A stretch of DNA of 37,500 nt from Trachelipus rathkii (Eukaryota; Arthropoda; Malacostraca; Isopoda; Trachelipodidae). Within the stretch, counting starts at the first letter, position 1. Each line of letters begins with the position of its first letter. Made by a program: the position numbers and the translations under genes. The notes under the pieces are model-generated. The model did not search any database and was not told where the DNA came from. It saw only the letters and a list, made by a program, of their open reading frames with translations. Positions 11,793 to 24,095 of the stretch are shown in pieces. The stretch lies in assembly GCA_015478945.1 (NCBI GenBank), contig JABUQX010097190.1:1-37500 (forward strand), in the 5' to 3' direction.

Positions 11793-12985
11793 ATATATAT
11801 TTATACTATATACTTGCTCATATATATATTTATAATAATTATATAATATTATATATATATATAATATATATATTTGCCTCAACATAGTCTCTATAAACAC
11901 CAATATAATCATACCTATATGCACCATATAACTTTATGAATTGAGAATTAGTACCTAATAATATATATATATATTACGGTATATTATATATTTAATAATT
12001 TTGTTAGTTTTAATATATGTATATTTTTGATTTGGTCTTAACTCCTTTTTTATGGTCAATTATATACATAGTAGTCTTATATATACTATATATTATCCTA
12101 TATATATCTATATATAATATATTAAATTATACTCAGTATCATAATATATACGTTTCTAGTTGTATATATTAAATATATAACATCAATTAACATTAGGTAA
12201 ATAAATATTAAAAAATACATACGTAGTTTTTAAGTTCTTAATAATTCTTTATTCTTATATTTATTATATATATATATATATATATACTATATATTATTCA
12301 TATATATAATATTATTTATATATAATATATATACATAATATACTAATATATATTATATATATATTATATATATTAAAATATATATATATATATATATATA
12401 TAATATAATTTTATAGTATTTTTACTACACACACATTATCTATATATTGTTACACTGTATAATATTTATATATATATAATATCTATTATTATATTATATA
12501 TATATTAATATTGCATACTTTATATTTCTATTTATATTTATATATATATATATAATTTATTTATATCTATACTATATATATATTTTATATATAATACATA
12601 TTTATATATATAATATAAGTATATATCTATATATATATATATATTATATATATATATATATATAGTATATATATATATTTATTATATATATATTATATAT
12701 ATATTATATTATTATATATACTATATATATATATATTATTATATTATTAATTATATATATCTATATATTATATATATATTATATATATATAATATAATCA
12801 CTACCTAAATAATATATATAATATTGCTATATAAATATATATATTATTCACACTTATTAACACTATATATATATTATATTACGTAATATATATATTATAT
12901 ATAATATCAGTTATTTCATAATAAAATATATACATTCTACTATACATTAATATATATATATATATATAATATACTTATTGATTTA
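11251..12985. repeat. Long (ATT)n then (TA)n microsatellite block
   Basis: Begins with TTATTATT triplets (about 11276-11365) and continues as 1.6 kb of degenerate TATATA. Short slightly richer patches occur near 11870-11950 and 12000-12240. No coding content. Confidence 0.85.
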
Positions 12986-13380
12986 ACTTTTTTCGAGAAT
13001 TTTTTTTTTTGATTGAATGTTTTTTTCTATAATTATATAATTTTTACATCTTTTTTCTCCTTGTTAAATGTGTCATTTTAATAGTTATTGAGTTGCAATG
13101 CAATGTGTCTTTCTTTTCATATTCGTAATGATTTTCTTGATAACGGTGAAAAAAACTATTCCCAATTCAATCTACTTTTTTGGCGAAAGCCATAAATTCA
13201 TATCTCAGCTTATTCTCATAATAGATTGCAGTTTTTTTTAATACATTTGATAATCATTGAGTTGATTTCTTAGTGTTTGTTTTATTAAAGTTCCAACAGA
13301 ACAATTTTCGTATAGAACGGAATAAATGTTATTTTTTTTTTTTTGAGGTTGTTTCTTACACAAAAGAAAGAGGTTAAGAT
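12986..13380. other. T-rich unrecognised sequence
   Basis: Contains several T homopolymers (for example 13000-13010 and 13331-13342) amid moderate-complexity sequence. I see no gene or known repeat. Confidence 0.4.
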
Positions 13381-14345
13381 AATAGTCACTTCTCCTACTA
13401 TCTTCTCTCTCTCTTCATTCTTCGTCGGATACCTCTACTCACATCATCACTCTCTCTCATAAATTTCTGTCTCAGTCTCCGTACGTCTCAGTCTATATTT
13501 ATCTTCTCTTCTCTCTATCTATTATCTATCTATGTATCTATTTATCTACTCTTTATCTCATTTTCTCTTCTCTCTCCTCTCGTTCTGTATCATCTTCATG
13601 TTCTCTCCTTCGATCTATCTCTTCTTCTCTCTCCTCTTGAATCCTAAACAGTTCTAAGTCTTCATGTCTACGATCGTCTCGGAGAGTCGATGTTCTTGTT
13701 CACTCTCTCTCCTCTCTCTCTTCTTTCCGACAGAATAGACGTGTGTCGTCGAAGGGCTCATACGTGGTGGAGTTCTCCTATCTCTTCTTTCGTGCTCCTC
13801 TACCAGATGTCTTCTCGCTCTCTCTTCCATACTCTAGATCGTCTCTTCTCTTCGACATTCCTCTCTCTCTCTCATCTATCGTCTCTCGGTCTCTATCACA
13901 CTAAATTCAAATAGCAGTACTCTCTCGTCTCTCTCTTCTCTCTCTTCTTCTCTCTCTCATCTCTCCTCTCTACTAACTATCATAATTTACTCTATCTCTC
14001 TTCCCGCACTATGTCTCTCTTCTCTCTCTCAATAATAGTTCGTTCATATGTTCCCACTTCCTTATCTTCGGATCCTTTCTTCTATTACTTCTTCTCGAAG
14101 GTCCAAATACTAGCATCCTAATCTTCTATGATCTAAATCAAATCAAAATACATACTCCTTCGTCTCGCTCTCTTCTTAAAGTCCACTTACAGACGGGGAA
14201 AAAAAGATCAGGTACCACACTAACAAAGTGGCCAAATACGATTACACTCTATTAAGCCTGGCTCCAAAAATCCTCCTCATCCTTCTCCATCTCTCTCTTC
14301 TTCTCTCTCACCTTCTCTCTCCTCTCTTTTCTTCCTTCTCTCCCC
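13381..14345. repeat. CT-rich polypyrimidine tract (degenerate (TCTC)n)
   Basis: Nearly 1 kb dominated by TCTCTC with interspersed ATC, TTC and GTC units on the plus strand. A 74-codon frame (13690-13914) rich in Ser, Leu and Phe is what (CT)n translates to, so no gene is called. The degeneracy suggests an old microsatellite, or a noisy one. Long polypurine-polypyrimidine DNA like this can in principle form triplex structures. Confidence 0.8.
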
Positions 14346-14990
14346 CTATATTATTATGCTACAATAGTATATATCTATATAATATATATATTATATATTT
14401 TATATATATATCTATATATATTATAGTATATATAATTATATATATATAAATTAAATTTTACTTAGTCAAACATTTTACACCTTTGTATAGGTTAAAGTAA
14501 CTGTTATTAATTATAATTTATTACTTATTTTTTATTATTCTTATTATTATTATTAATTAAATTATTATTTATTATTAAGCTACGAGTATTATGTCTACGT
14601 CTTATATTATTAATATTATTAATTATAATTACTATTGTTATAATTTTATTTTTATAAATTGATTATTACTTATTATATATTATTATTATAATTATTATTA
14701 TTATTTTATTATGTATTATTATTTATTATGTATTATTATTATTCTTATTCTTATTATAATTATTATATTATTATAATTATTTTTATTATTATTATTTTTT
14801 ATTATTTATTATTTAATTAATTTAAGAATATATTAATTTTATTATTTTATATTATTTATTATAAATTAATTATTATTTTTATTATTAATTATTACTTAGT
14901 GTCATTATGATTATCATTTAAATTATTATTAATGATAATATTTTTTATTATTATTATTACTGATTACCAGCGTCATAATATATTGACAGT
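14346..14990. repeat. (TA)n and (ATT)n microsatellite block
   Basis: TATATA at about 14367-14455, then TTATTATT-rich sequence to about 14960. No coding content. Confidence 0.85.
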
Positions 14991-16860
14991 AAGATATTAC
15001 CAAACTAATATTATGAAATTTATGGACATTATAAACTAATCTCCAAAAAATAAATCACAGGAGATTTTAAAACACGAGTAATACGCATTCAGGGAAAATG
15101 ATAATTTATAATAAAGTTTGGGAAACACTTTATGTTGGATTCTTTCTGCTCGCAAATTCTTGGATAATACAAAAAAAAAAGAATTAAAAAGCATGTATTA
15201 GGATATTTTTTTAGTTACTGATTGAAAAAAGGATTTATAATTTCGATGTAATAAGGGCATAACCAGACCATTATCAAAGCTTCATTTCCTCGAAGTGCCT
15301 CTTATTACGAAATGTTTATTAATCCATCAATTCAAAAGAGAAAAATTTTTTCAACTAAACATATAATATTTTAAAAAAAAGAGCTTCGTTGTATTTGATG
15401 CAATAACCGACTATCGTTTCTATTTTTATAGAGAATTTTGCTACACCCTTTATTGTTTGCACTTAAGTCTAACTGAATTTTACAAATTTTTTTCCTTCTT
15501 TCATGTCCAGGAAAATTGTCTATTGGTAGAAAAGGTTTTATTAAAATAATATAGTGGTCCACTTTCTTTGAAAGTCATCTTTTTCTCTGTAAACTATTAC
15601 AAAAGAATTCAAAGATGACACATTAAAATATATTAAATGGATTTTTCAATAAAATAATTTTGATTAGCTAAGCGCTCCGCCATTCAGTGAAACCACTATC
15701 AAATGTATTGAAATGTTATAATTTATCCAAACTCGTGAAGGTATGAAATTAGAGAAAATATAATAAATATCATATATTGTTATAACCTCTCAAGGGTCAT
15801 TTGGCATTAATTTTTTTTATTTATTATGTTGTCAGGTCGGCACACATGCCCCATAAGATTATATGGATTTACCTTTTGTTCCCGATGGAAATTATACAAG
15901 TCATTTTTTAATGAGCACAAATTAAGGAGATATCTCGTGTGATAAAGTCCTGACATAGTCGTAAAGTGAGCCAGTCGCGTTTGTATGTTGTTGTTTCTTT
16001 CAACTCAACCCTACAAAGTAACTATGGCTCTGGGGCAGCGCTCTTGGATGGTCGTTGTTCACAAGGTGCAAATTATGGGAAATAGCGTTATGTGAGCAAG
16101 TGTTGACTAAAAATTTTACTTAATTGCGCATTCGAGGAATTCTCATAACACATCAAGTTAACTGTGGGTTGTTGGCGCTAAACTTCTCTAACACTGCAAG
16201 TATCCAAGGGTGTTATTATATTAATAATTACAGCAGACGGGAATTAATTAGTTGGGTCAACATTCATCGTGACATAGTGAACGTTAGTTGTAGCGTGAGT
16301 TGCTTATTATATGGTGAAAGCAAGAATTCCGGACGGAAGATCAGAATACCAAAGCCTAATTCACTTGTGCAAGGAAACTTATGCAAGTTGTAACTCAGTC
16401 ACTAGGCGAATCTACAAACAAGAAATGCGACCGTTCGTGATTTATCTGTATTCAGACCTGACTATTAAACTGAAAAACGAAGATTTTAAATTTAAGAGCA
16501 CGGAATTTGGAATATATTATGATGTATGATATAGCCTATATCTAAATGAAAATGGCTCTGGAACTCTTAGTGAAATTGAAGAAACGGTAAAGATTTTTTC
16601 GACTACGATTAATACTAAGTCAACGTCGAGCGGACGTAATAGGGAGATGTCTTGGGGAGTCGAGTTTGAAGCTAATCATGCGTAGAAGAAGAGATGTGCA
16701 TTATTAGAGATTGGCAGCGATGCACATGAAAAAAGACATGGACTAAGGGCCTCCAAGTCAGTCCTGAGATTTCTACTACGAGTGCATGGATTATCGATAG
16801 TTTTAGAGAATCGTCATCTATAGTGAGGATAATTAGAGGGGATATTTCTCGGTACACCAA
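14991..16860. other. Moderate-complexity sequence without an identifiable gene
   Basis: About 1.9 kb with normal base use compared with the flanking microsatellites. Several short frames occur (for example 16124-16393 and 16311-16529 on plus, 15371-15562 and 16672-16860 on minus), none with a motif I recognise. The 3' part may belong to the transposase-like relic that follows. It may be decayed transposon DNA or genuine single-copy DNA. Confidence 0.35.
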
Positions 16861-16879
16861 TATATGGGCGACCTTCTAC

Positions 16880-17290
16880 AAACATTACATTCTCATTATA
16901 TTACAGATTCTAATTGAGAAAACAGAGATGTGTGATTGATTTAGGAACTCGAGGAAGCATTCTGGGGGAGGAATGTTGTTTAACACCTCACCAAAGAATT
17001 AGTGTAGATGAGTCACTCGATAGACTTGCGAACATTAGGTTCAGAGAGATAGCGCACGGTTTTTATATTCTTGCAGAAAAAACAGCTTGGTTGAGATTGC
17101 ACTTTAGGCACATATAGATGAACTGGTAATCAATCGAATTACGATCCAGAGATATCGGGCGAAGTTTTTCGTAAACAGAATGCTATTATAGATTGATTAA
17201 AGAAAATTATTTAAGACAATGACCTTTTGGTCATCGTTATTGATATGTAATTGGCTGCCAGCTTTAAAATAAATGTGAGAGATTTTAAAG
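16880..17290 (+). pseudogene. Possible piggyBac-like transposase relic
   Basis: A frame ending at 17117 reads PHQRISVDESL (about 17000-17031). In piggyBac-family transposases (DDE_Tnp_1_7) the first catalytic Asp lies in a [IV]S[IV]DE[SQ]L context. About 18 codons on comes FYILAEK, which fits the conserved 'F..L.E' strand. After a frame change TGNQSNYDPEIS (about 17121-17157) resembles the family's YTG....Y. strand. Further on, IDM.NWLP-like codons near 17240-17265 might correspond to the second catalytic Asp region, but only with frame changes and a stop. No N-terminal domain, C-terminal cysteine region, TTAA sites or inverted ends were found. This could be a chance resemblance. If real, the gene is badly broken and cannot encode an active enzyme. 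Confidence 0.33.
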
Positions 17291-19300
17291 ATGTTTCATT
17301 TTTAACAGATCAATGAAAAATTGCTTGGTTCAAATTAAAAATTCCAGGGAATGACAGCTTGGCTGATCTGGAAACGAATATACTAGGTAGACTTTGGATG
17401 AAGTTGGAAAGATAACCGACTATTACTAATTCTGTGTTGTGACAACATACACGTTCAAACTATTATAACTTTTGAGGTACGTTCAGTTCGTGTGCCTATT
17501 AATTGTGAGAGCAGTATGAGATGTTGAGATCCTTATATTTTCCCTGTGGACACATGTACGGAATTAGTGCTACGAAAGTGGTTTTTGGAAAAAAATGAGT
17601 TCAAATGTGCTAGCGTCCGATGATGGTTTATTTAAAAATATCAGAGAAAATGGGGTAATAAATTTTGGAAAGAAACTTTGAGAGGTGATTGGGACAAAAT
17701 AAATCCTTGTGAAGAGAATATGTACGTGAATGACAAAAGGATCTAATATGTGCATGTGATCCTTTTTAATATGACTGAAAATGAGGAAATTAAAGGGACA
17801 TTTCGTGAGCTCTTACGTTGATTATATGTATAATATATTTCATCTACAAGTTCATTGGACAAACCTCAGATTCGAAAATCAAAATCAGGCCACCAGGGAC
17901 TTTAAAGCCATTTTACCTATCATGTTAAAATATTTTAATTTAGAGAAATAGCGCAATTTTAAAGTATTTCCTTTGAGTGAAGGTCTGGAAAGAAAATGAT
18001 TTGTTTGTTTCTGATAAGGTAATGTAACCATGGTTGGAGAGTTCATGGCTGTTGTGCGAGATCTACCTTTTAGATTTATTGTTTTTTAACTTTACCAAAC
18101 TTACAAATATGAAAGCAAATGGCATTTAATCAGCTTGCTTTGAAGAAATTTTTGTAATAACTGTGGTATTTTAAATTGAAATAGTTCAAGCATTTGTGAT
18201 TTGAGATACAAGTAATATGTATCCAAGAAAAGCATCATGAGATTTGCACGGGGAAACCTTTAAACGGAAGAATGTATTGATTCATCCTATAGAACTTCAA
18301 AATCTCTTAGGTAAGATTTCACTTCAGCAAACTTTAATTAAAGCATAATGTTATTATTCAACCTTTTGTTTATAATGACGAATCACTTATAAATCAATAT
18401 TACAAATTTTTAACAAGGTATTCTAATAAATGTCCAAATTAAGTAATTCACAATGTAGAATAGTTAATAATTAGCTTCATTGTTTGTTTTTCCTTCAGAA
18501 TAAATCATATAGAAATTCTATCTTCTAAAGTTAAAAACTTATTACATAAATTGGAATATGACATTGCTTTTCTGAAAATTCGCAGAATGTAACAAGTATC
18601 CATTGGGACTAAAAGGTACCCGGAATCGTATGCTTTGTTTAATGACAAGACTTTCACGGAATCTCAGTGCTTTTTATGTACAGCGTGAAAAAGGAGTAGA
18701 AATTGAAGTTATTAGGGAATTATAGGGGCCCTAATTCGAATGAAGAGAGAAGCATTTCTTCTCACAAATGTGTTGAAGACACCGAAGCAAATCCCGGACT
18801 GCAAAAAGGCTCCTCTTAAAATAAACACCAAGAAGGAAGAATAATAAATATATTTTCCAAAACATAAAATGGTGGCGTATATGTCTTCTGTGTACAATTC
18901 AATATTTTTATTCAAATTCATTATTTTGTATAAGTTGATTTGTCAAGTACAACTGAATATAATAATTTAGAACCAATTTGTAATTTTTAATCTAGCCGAT
19001 GAGGCACGGGTTCTCTAGTCAAATATATTTCCATTTGGACTTAGAAATAAATATATTGGTATAGTAATTACATTATATAAAGACTAAGACTAGAAAACAA
19101 TTTAAGGGGTGTGCGCCATAAAAAGTTTTAAGTTAAAAAAGTCTCAAAAAGAAAATTAGCAGAACTGTCACACTAATATATTTCGTAACAAAAGAATGGG
19201 TTTGAAGACATCTATGAGTTTAATTAAAAATAATAAAGAAAGTATTAATCAATAAATAAAACGAAACTAAAAGGTTTAAACCTGTGGGACAGATTGATCT
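17291..19300. other. AT-leaning moderate-complexity sequence, no gene identified
   Basis: Two kilobases of non-repetitive DNA full of short broken frames. A plus-strand stretch near 18030-18120 can be read as VVRDLPFRFIVF followed, after a shift, by FTKLTNMKANGI. This weakly recalls the 'LP...I.FDNFFT..L...L...GI' region of piggyBac transposases, but it is too far from the 16.9-17.3 kb relic to be part of one simple gene. No other signal. Confidence 0.3.
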
Positions 19301-19985
19301 ACTACTCTATATTTATATTTATATTTTCTCTTATCTTTATTTATGTATATTTTATATATACTATATATTTATTATATATACATTATATAATTTAGTTATC
19401 TATATTTATATATATATATCATAAATGAGTATTTTTTATATAAATTATATTAACAATATGATATGATTCAATATTTTCTTGCGTCTAAGTCGTTCATATA
19501 ATATAATATATATATATCTATATATATATATATAACTACGGTATTATTTTGTGAGAAGTATTTTATTATATTCTTAATCATTTACATTATCTCTAGAATA
19601 TGTGTATATTATATATATATATATAGTTTATATTTATTTGCTTTAGATTTTAATATATATATAATAATTAGTATTTATTGTTAGAATCATATTCATATTA
19701 TGTGACATATATAATATATTGTAATATTATATATATATAGTGTGGGAAAAAAAAAGTAGTATAGTAATAAGATAATAATAATGAACATGAAGATACACTC
19801 ATATATACATATATATAATAAATTAATATAATAATATAATAATAATAATAATAACAATAATAATATAATAATATAATATAATAATAATAATAATAATAAT
19901 AATATAATAATGAAAACGGTTACGATGAATGGTAATAATAAATAATTAGTGATATGATAGTGATAGCGAAATTGCTGTTTATTAG
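19301..19985. repeat. (TA)n and (AAT)n microsatellites
   Basis: Degenerate TATATA (about 19330-19740), a short A-run, then AATAATAAT arrays (about 19826-19910). No coding content. Confidence 0.8.
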
Positions 19986-19998
19986 TGTTAATATGAAT

Positions 19999-20033
19999 AA
20001 GAGGAAGAAGAAGAAGAAGAAGAAGAAGAAGAT
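19999..20033 (+). repeat. (GAA)n microsatellite
   Basis: A clean run of about eleven AAG/GAA triplets in purine-rich DNA. Confidence 0.9.
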
Positions 20034-20439
20034 GCTTCTAGGTAATGATACCTTAAATATTTCGATCCACTCCATCAAAAAGTGAAAGGCATTTGCAAAG
20101 GACAGTAGCTATGAACCTGATCCTTCGCTACTAACACTGGTCACAACATTTTTCTGGCATAAAGTTTTCCAACGGTTGTAAAGTAATTCTGTGGCGATGA
20201 TTTCAAATCTGTCTTCGGTTCTTGTCTATCACATCAGGTTTTTGAGATATTACATATTGCAGTTTCAAATAAACAGCAAATTTATGAATTTTTTTGGAAT
20301 ATCTGAACAGACTTACAAATAAGAATAAGGCAAGATACAATAAACAATAATGAAAAATATATTTAATGATCCGTAGCACAAAGTTGTGATGGTGAATGCC
20401 TATTACCATTTTAGAACTGACGTGAAATTAAGGAAAATA
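20034..20439. other. 3' flank of the minus-strand relic, no gene identified
   Basis: Moderate-complexity sequence lying downstream of the broken gene at 20440-22170. A 68-codon minus-strand frame (20203-20409) is hydrophobic and unrecognised. It may be former 3' untranslated sequence of the relic. Confidence 0.3.
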
Positions 20440-22171
20440 TTAACAAAAATGTAAATTGACAATAGTGATGTTACATTCGCATATACGACCTCTTTGACGA
20501 TCTGCAATCATGTTGGTGTCCCATCGGCCTTGGTAGCTTTCTTCCATAACTTTAATATGTTGATGAAAGCGTTCACCTTGCTTTTCGCTCACGTGACCCA
20601 GGTTCTCTGCAAAGTCGTCCAAGTGGCCATGTAAGTAGTGAATTTTGATGCTCATTCTACATCCAAGTGCTTGAAAACTCAAGAGCAGCTCCTTCACAAT
20701 CTCTCGGTAATTTTCCGCTTTCCTCTTCCCAAGGAAATTCCGTACCACATCAGAGAATGCATTCCAAGCTCTAGCCTCTACCGCAGTCATTGTTGTTTGT
20801 TGTAACAAAGTGTGGATCACCTATGAGTTTTCTTATTTGAGGGCCATCAAATATTCCTGCTTTTTTCTTCTCGGCATTGAGACTTGGAAAGGTTGAAAAA
20901 ATATAGCCGAAGCAGTCTCCAGTGTGATCAAGATCTTTGACAAATCGCTTCATAAACCCAAGTTTTATGTGCAGTGGGGAAAATAAAATTTTATTCCTAT
21001 CAACCAGAGACTCATTCTTGATGTTCTTGCCACTAGGCATCAAACTGATTCTTGGTGTCCAGGTCTTTTTCCACCCAGTGTTCTAATGTAGCACTACTGT
21101 TCCAGTAGCACAGGAAACGTTTATTTGGTGTAACCTCCTTGCTGCCACAGCAGAAAATTAATCGTTTTCAAATCCACACAAATTAACCATCCATGAAGAT
21201 GGTATTGCAATCTATCCAAAATTTTCTTGTTGTTGGCATACTCTTCTTTTATTTGTGCAGAGTGAACTATTGGACTTGAACCATATATATATTTCTGTTG
21301 TGCAGTAACACACATTTCAAACTTCCTTTACTACTGTCAATAAAAAGTCTCCATTCCCTTGAATCATATGCAAACAGTCCCATATTAAGAGACAAATCCC
21401 TTCAACCATCATTAACAATCAAACAAGTTGACACTGAATTGGTAAGAAAGTACTTTCGCAGAGACTGCTTCTCTCGTTCGAGTAAAAGGAGACACTAGTC
21501 CAGGTCTGAGTTATTCCTTTCTTCTTTGAGCCTGGTTTGGGAAGTCAACAATTTTCAGCAGACTCTTTTAGCCAAAATACAAATCTCTTTACCAGATCAT
21601 TTCAAATTCAGGCTGAACAAACATGCAATTGTAATCAGAATCTACAACACGATGGCGTATATTCTGGTCAGCAGCATCATCCTCATCATCTGTAGAAGAA
21701 GGTAAACTGATAGTTTCTACATTAATCTCGGGTAGCTCAGTAAATATAGGCACGGGTATTTCCTCACAGTGTACAACTAGTCGTCTTGTATGGATATTTG
21801 GGTAAATGTTATTGACAGTGACTGGGGTCTTCTATTGACGTTTTTAAAAATGCTGAACCAGCAATAATGCAAATCGTTGGTTGGTTCTCTCCAAACCATT
21901 GGCACAACCAAATCTCAGCTTGCCATTCTTTCCTTTAGTAGAGACCATTGATCGACATGATAATTCAACACCAACGAATTTGCACACATTTGTAGAATGG
22001 AGACAAATATTTAGATACTAGGTCCTCCCAGTTCCCTTACTTTAAAGTTGGCAAGATACATCATCTTGACAAAGGTATTACTGTTGCGCCTTTTATTCTG
22101 CAAAGTGAAGCTCCCACAAATGTAGCAGAAGATATGTGTCATTACGGTATTTCCTTCTTTCGGATCACAAC
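20440..22171 (-). pseudogene. Broken copy of a multicopy arthropod/cnidarian gene family (relic 1)
   Basis: On the minus strand, fragments in changing frames line up in order with a large uncharacterised protein family that I recall as multicopy in arthropod and cnidarian genomes. In order: CDPKEG and FCYICGSFTL with a CxxC pair (about 22169-22105); WREPTN in another frame (about 21895-21870); an open 76-codon acidic segment ending at TAA 21589-21591; EWRLFIDSSK (21327-21356); the 64-codon segment at 21121-21315 ending QQGGYTK; LHIKLGFMKRFVK and GPQIRKLIGD (20771-21043); then LGKRKAENYREIV, GERFHQ and YQGRWDTNM (20440-20820). At least five frame changes and one or more stops make it non-functional as read. 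ATTTTTCATTTGCAG just upstream of the CDPKEG codons (AG at 22172-22173) looks like a splice acceptor, so a 5' exon may exist elsewhere. The function of the family is unknown to me. High copy number suggests transposon association, which is inference. Confidence 0.85.
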
Positions 22172-22670
22172 CTGCAAATGAAAAATATTACATAAATTGC
22201 AATTTGTACATAAAATGATTGAAATATGTAATAATGAATAATGTGAAACTGTACCATAAAATGATATTAAAAACCTACACTATTGCCCAAATTACAAACA
22301 CCCATCTTTTATCACCTAAAAGCAGTCACTGAATCGCCAAGAACTTGCATCATCAGGTGATAAAGTGTTAATTTCGCGGTGAAATAGGGTGAAATCCATG
22401 AAAATGGGGTTTGCCGATTGCATAGAAATGGGATCAGCACCCACGAATTAGTATAAAACAGCTGGAAAGCTCCAAGGTAATTTTTTTTCTTTTTTTCTTT
22501 TTTCTTTTTCATGGACCAGTGTAATAGTGATTTATTTAATATTAAAATCATTCATGCTCCTTATATTCAAACTTAATATTTTATGTAATTTTAATATATA
22601 GTAAATATCTTCAAGAACATTGATTTTTTAATAAAATTTTAATATGTGAGAACATACAATAATTCTAGTA
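22172..22670. other. Intron-like or upstream sequence of relic 1
   Basis: AT-rich sequence immediately upstream (minus-strand sense) of the splice-acceptor-like signal at 22172. A 79-codon minus frame (22312-22551) with a Lys-rich run at its A-tract is not convincing. It could be a remnant intron. Confidence 0.3.
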
Positions 22671-22790
22671 CTTTAAATTAAGAGCCTCTTTTGGATTATA
22701 TTTGCAAGAAACATAAGTCCTTTCTCCAGTTTCTGGGCGGTAATATTTCCCACTAATCGGCAAAATAAAAATAAAATGACGATAGCACAC
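22671..22790 (-). other. Short unrecognised coding-like segment
   Basis: The minus strand has an open frame of about 33 codons reading LPISGKYYRPETGERTYVSC then KYNPKEALNLKY and a stop (about 22668-22670). Residue use looks protein-like, unlike nearby microsatellite frames, but no domain is recognised. It lies 0.5 kb upstream of relic 1 on the same strand, so it could be a further exon fragment or a separate transposon scrap. Confidence 0.25.
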
Positions 22791-23400
22791 CCCTAAAACC
22801 CGCTGATTCCCGCACGGAATTTAATGTTATTTATTTCTCTGTAGGCTATCGATAAGGGGGTTTTTTTCGAGAAAAAGGAAGGAGGAAAGAAAAAAAAGAG
22901 AGAAAAAACTGTGAAGTTAACTTCAAAAAAAATTCAAAAAAAATTTTTTTTTGCCCATTTTTTTTTATAACAATCATCTTAAGAGGATTTTATTCCAAAT
23001 GAACGAATGTTATTTTGTTTTTTTGCTCAAGTATGCCCACTTTTTGCCTCTATTAGAACATGGAGAAAAAATAAAATAAAATTGACCCATCCTAATACAT
23101 ATTTATAAACTATACAACTTTAATACTGATATATCTACAATTACTTCGTAAATAGTCGTCCTTTTGAATCACTTTATATAGTGATAGATAAATAATAATA
23201 AATTATTAAAACATTTTGTTTTATCTCCTAATCTCAAATAAATTAATAAACAAAAATACTGAGCAAATTAACTTTAGGTTTTTTGTATTTTTATGTGTTT
23301 CTTTTATAAGTGTTATCAGAATTTGGATTCTTCATTATACACTTAAAATATTTCTATATTATTATATATTATATATATTATATATATATATTATAGTCTG
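22791..23400. other. Homopolymer-rich AT sequence
   Basis: Contains long A and T runs (about 22861-22970) with TTTTTTTT/AAAAAAAA stretches able to pair, then AT-rich sequence ending in a short TATATA run. No gene seen. Confidence 0.5.
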
Positions 23401-23660
23401 ATGGCCTCGGTTATAAAAAAAGAACTTCGTTGCTCGTTACTCCGTGTTACCTGAAAAAAGTAATTCCGTTACAGTTATTCCGTTTCTTTATGATAAAAAG
23501 TAACGAGTTACAATTAAGCAAAATTACTCCGCTAAACTCAATTATTACGATCGGATCTGTGGAAATTGGCGGCTGTTCCGTCTTCTGGCTGGCTTCACCG
23601 TCTAAGACCCCGACGTCTAAGCGGAAGCCTTTAAATCACAACCTCTGATTCTTGGTCAGG
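23401..23660. repeat. 'TTACTCCGTTAC' interspersed repeat, copy 1
   Basis: The sequence AAAAAAAGAACTTCGTT is followed by GCTCGTTACTCCGTGTTACC, GTAATTCCGTTACAGTTATTCCG and AAAAAGTAACGAGTTAC, i.e. direct and inverted forms of CGTTACT. The first phrase recurs at 24202-24220. This looks like an eroded interspersed repeat with internal palindromes. The 72-codon frame over it (23430-23648) is not supported as a gene. Confidence 0.5.
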
Positions 23661-23764
23661 ACATTTAAAATTTACTTCCGAAAACCTGACACTTAAAATA
23701 AAAAGCAAAAACAAAACAAAGTAGACTACAACTATTGCATGTATTAGACAAGCTTACACGAAGA

Positions 23765-24022
23765 ATATATATATATATACCGATATATATATATGTACTA
23801 TATATATATATACTATATATCATATATATTCATACTATATAATTCCCACGAATTGGTTATTATTTTCTGACTTCTGTTTTAGTTTTAGCCTCTATGCGTA
23901 AATTAGTTTCAGAAAAAAAAAAAAAAAAAAAAATAAACAAAAAAAAAATAGCTCCAACAAAAAATCAAAAAAAAAAATTTTTTTGCCCTTTTTAGAACAA
24001 TTTATCCGCCTTATATATCTCT

Positions 24023-24056
<34 letters not shown>

Positions 24057-24095
24057 TATATATATTATAATATATATATAATATATATATTGGGA
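23765..24095. repeat. (TA)n patches with A-rich linker
   Basis: TATATA at about 23765-23845 and 24008-24092, with an A-rich stretch (23912-23983) in between that contains AAAAAAAAATTTTTTTT. No gene seen. Confidence 0.75.

Noticed and set aside
13690..13914. A Ser/Leu/Phe-rich 74-codon frame
   Set aside because: Its composition follows from TCTCTC repeats and it has no domain.
21298..21498. A 66-codon plus-strand frame
   Set aside because: It is antisense to relic 1; the minus strand carries EWRLFIDSSK and further family motifs here.
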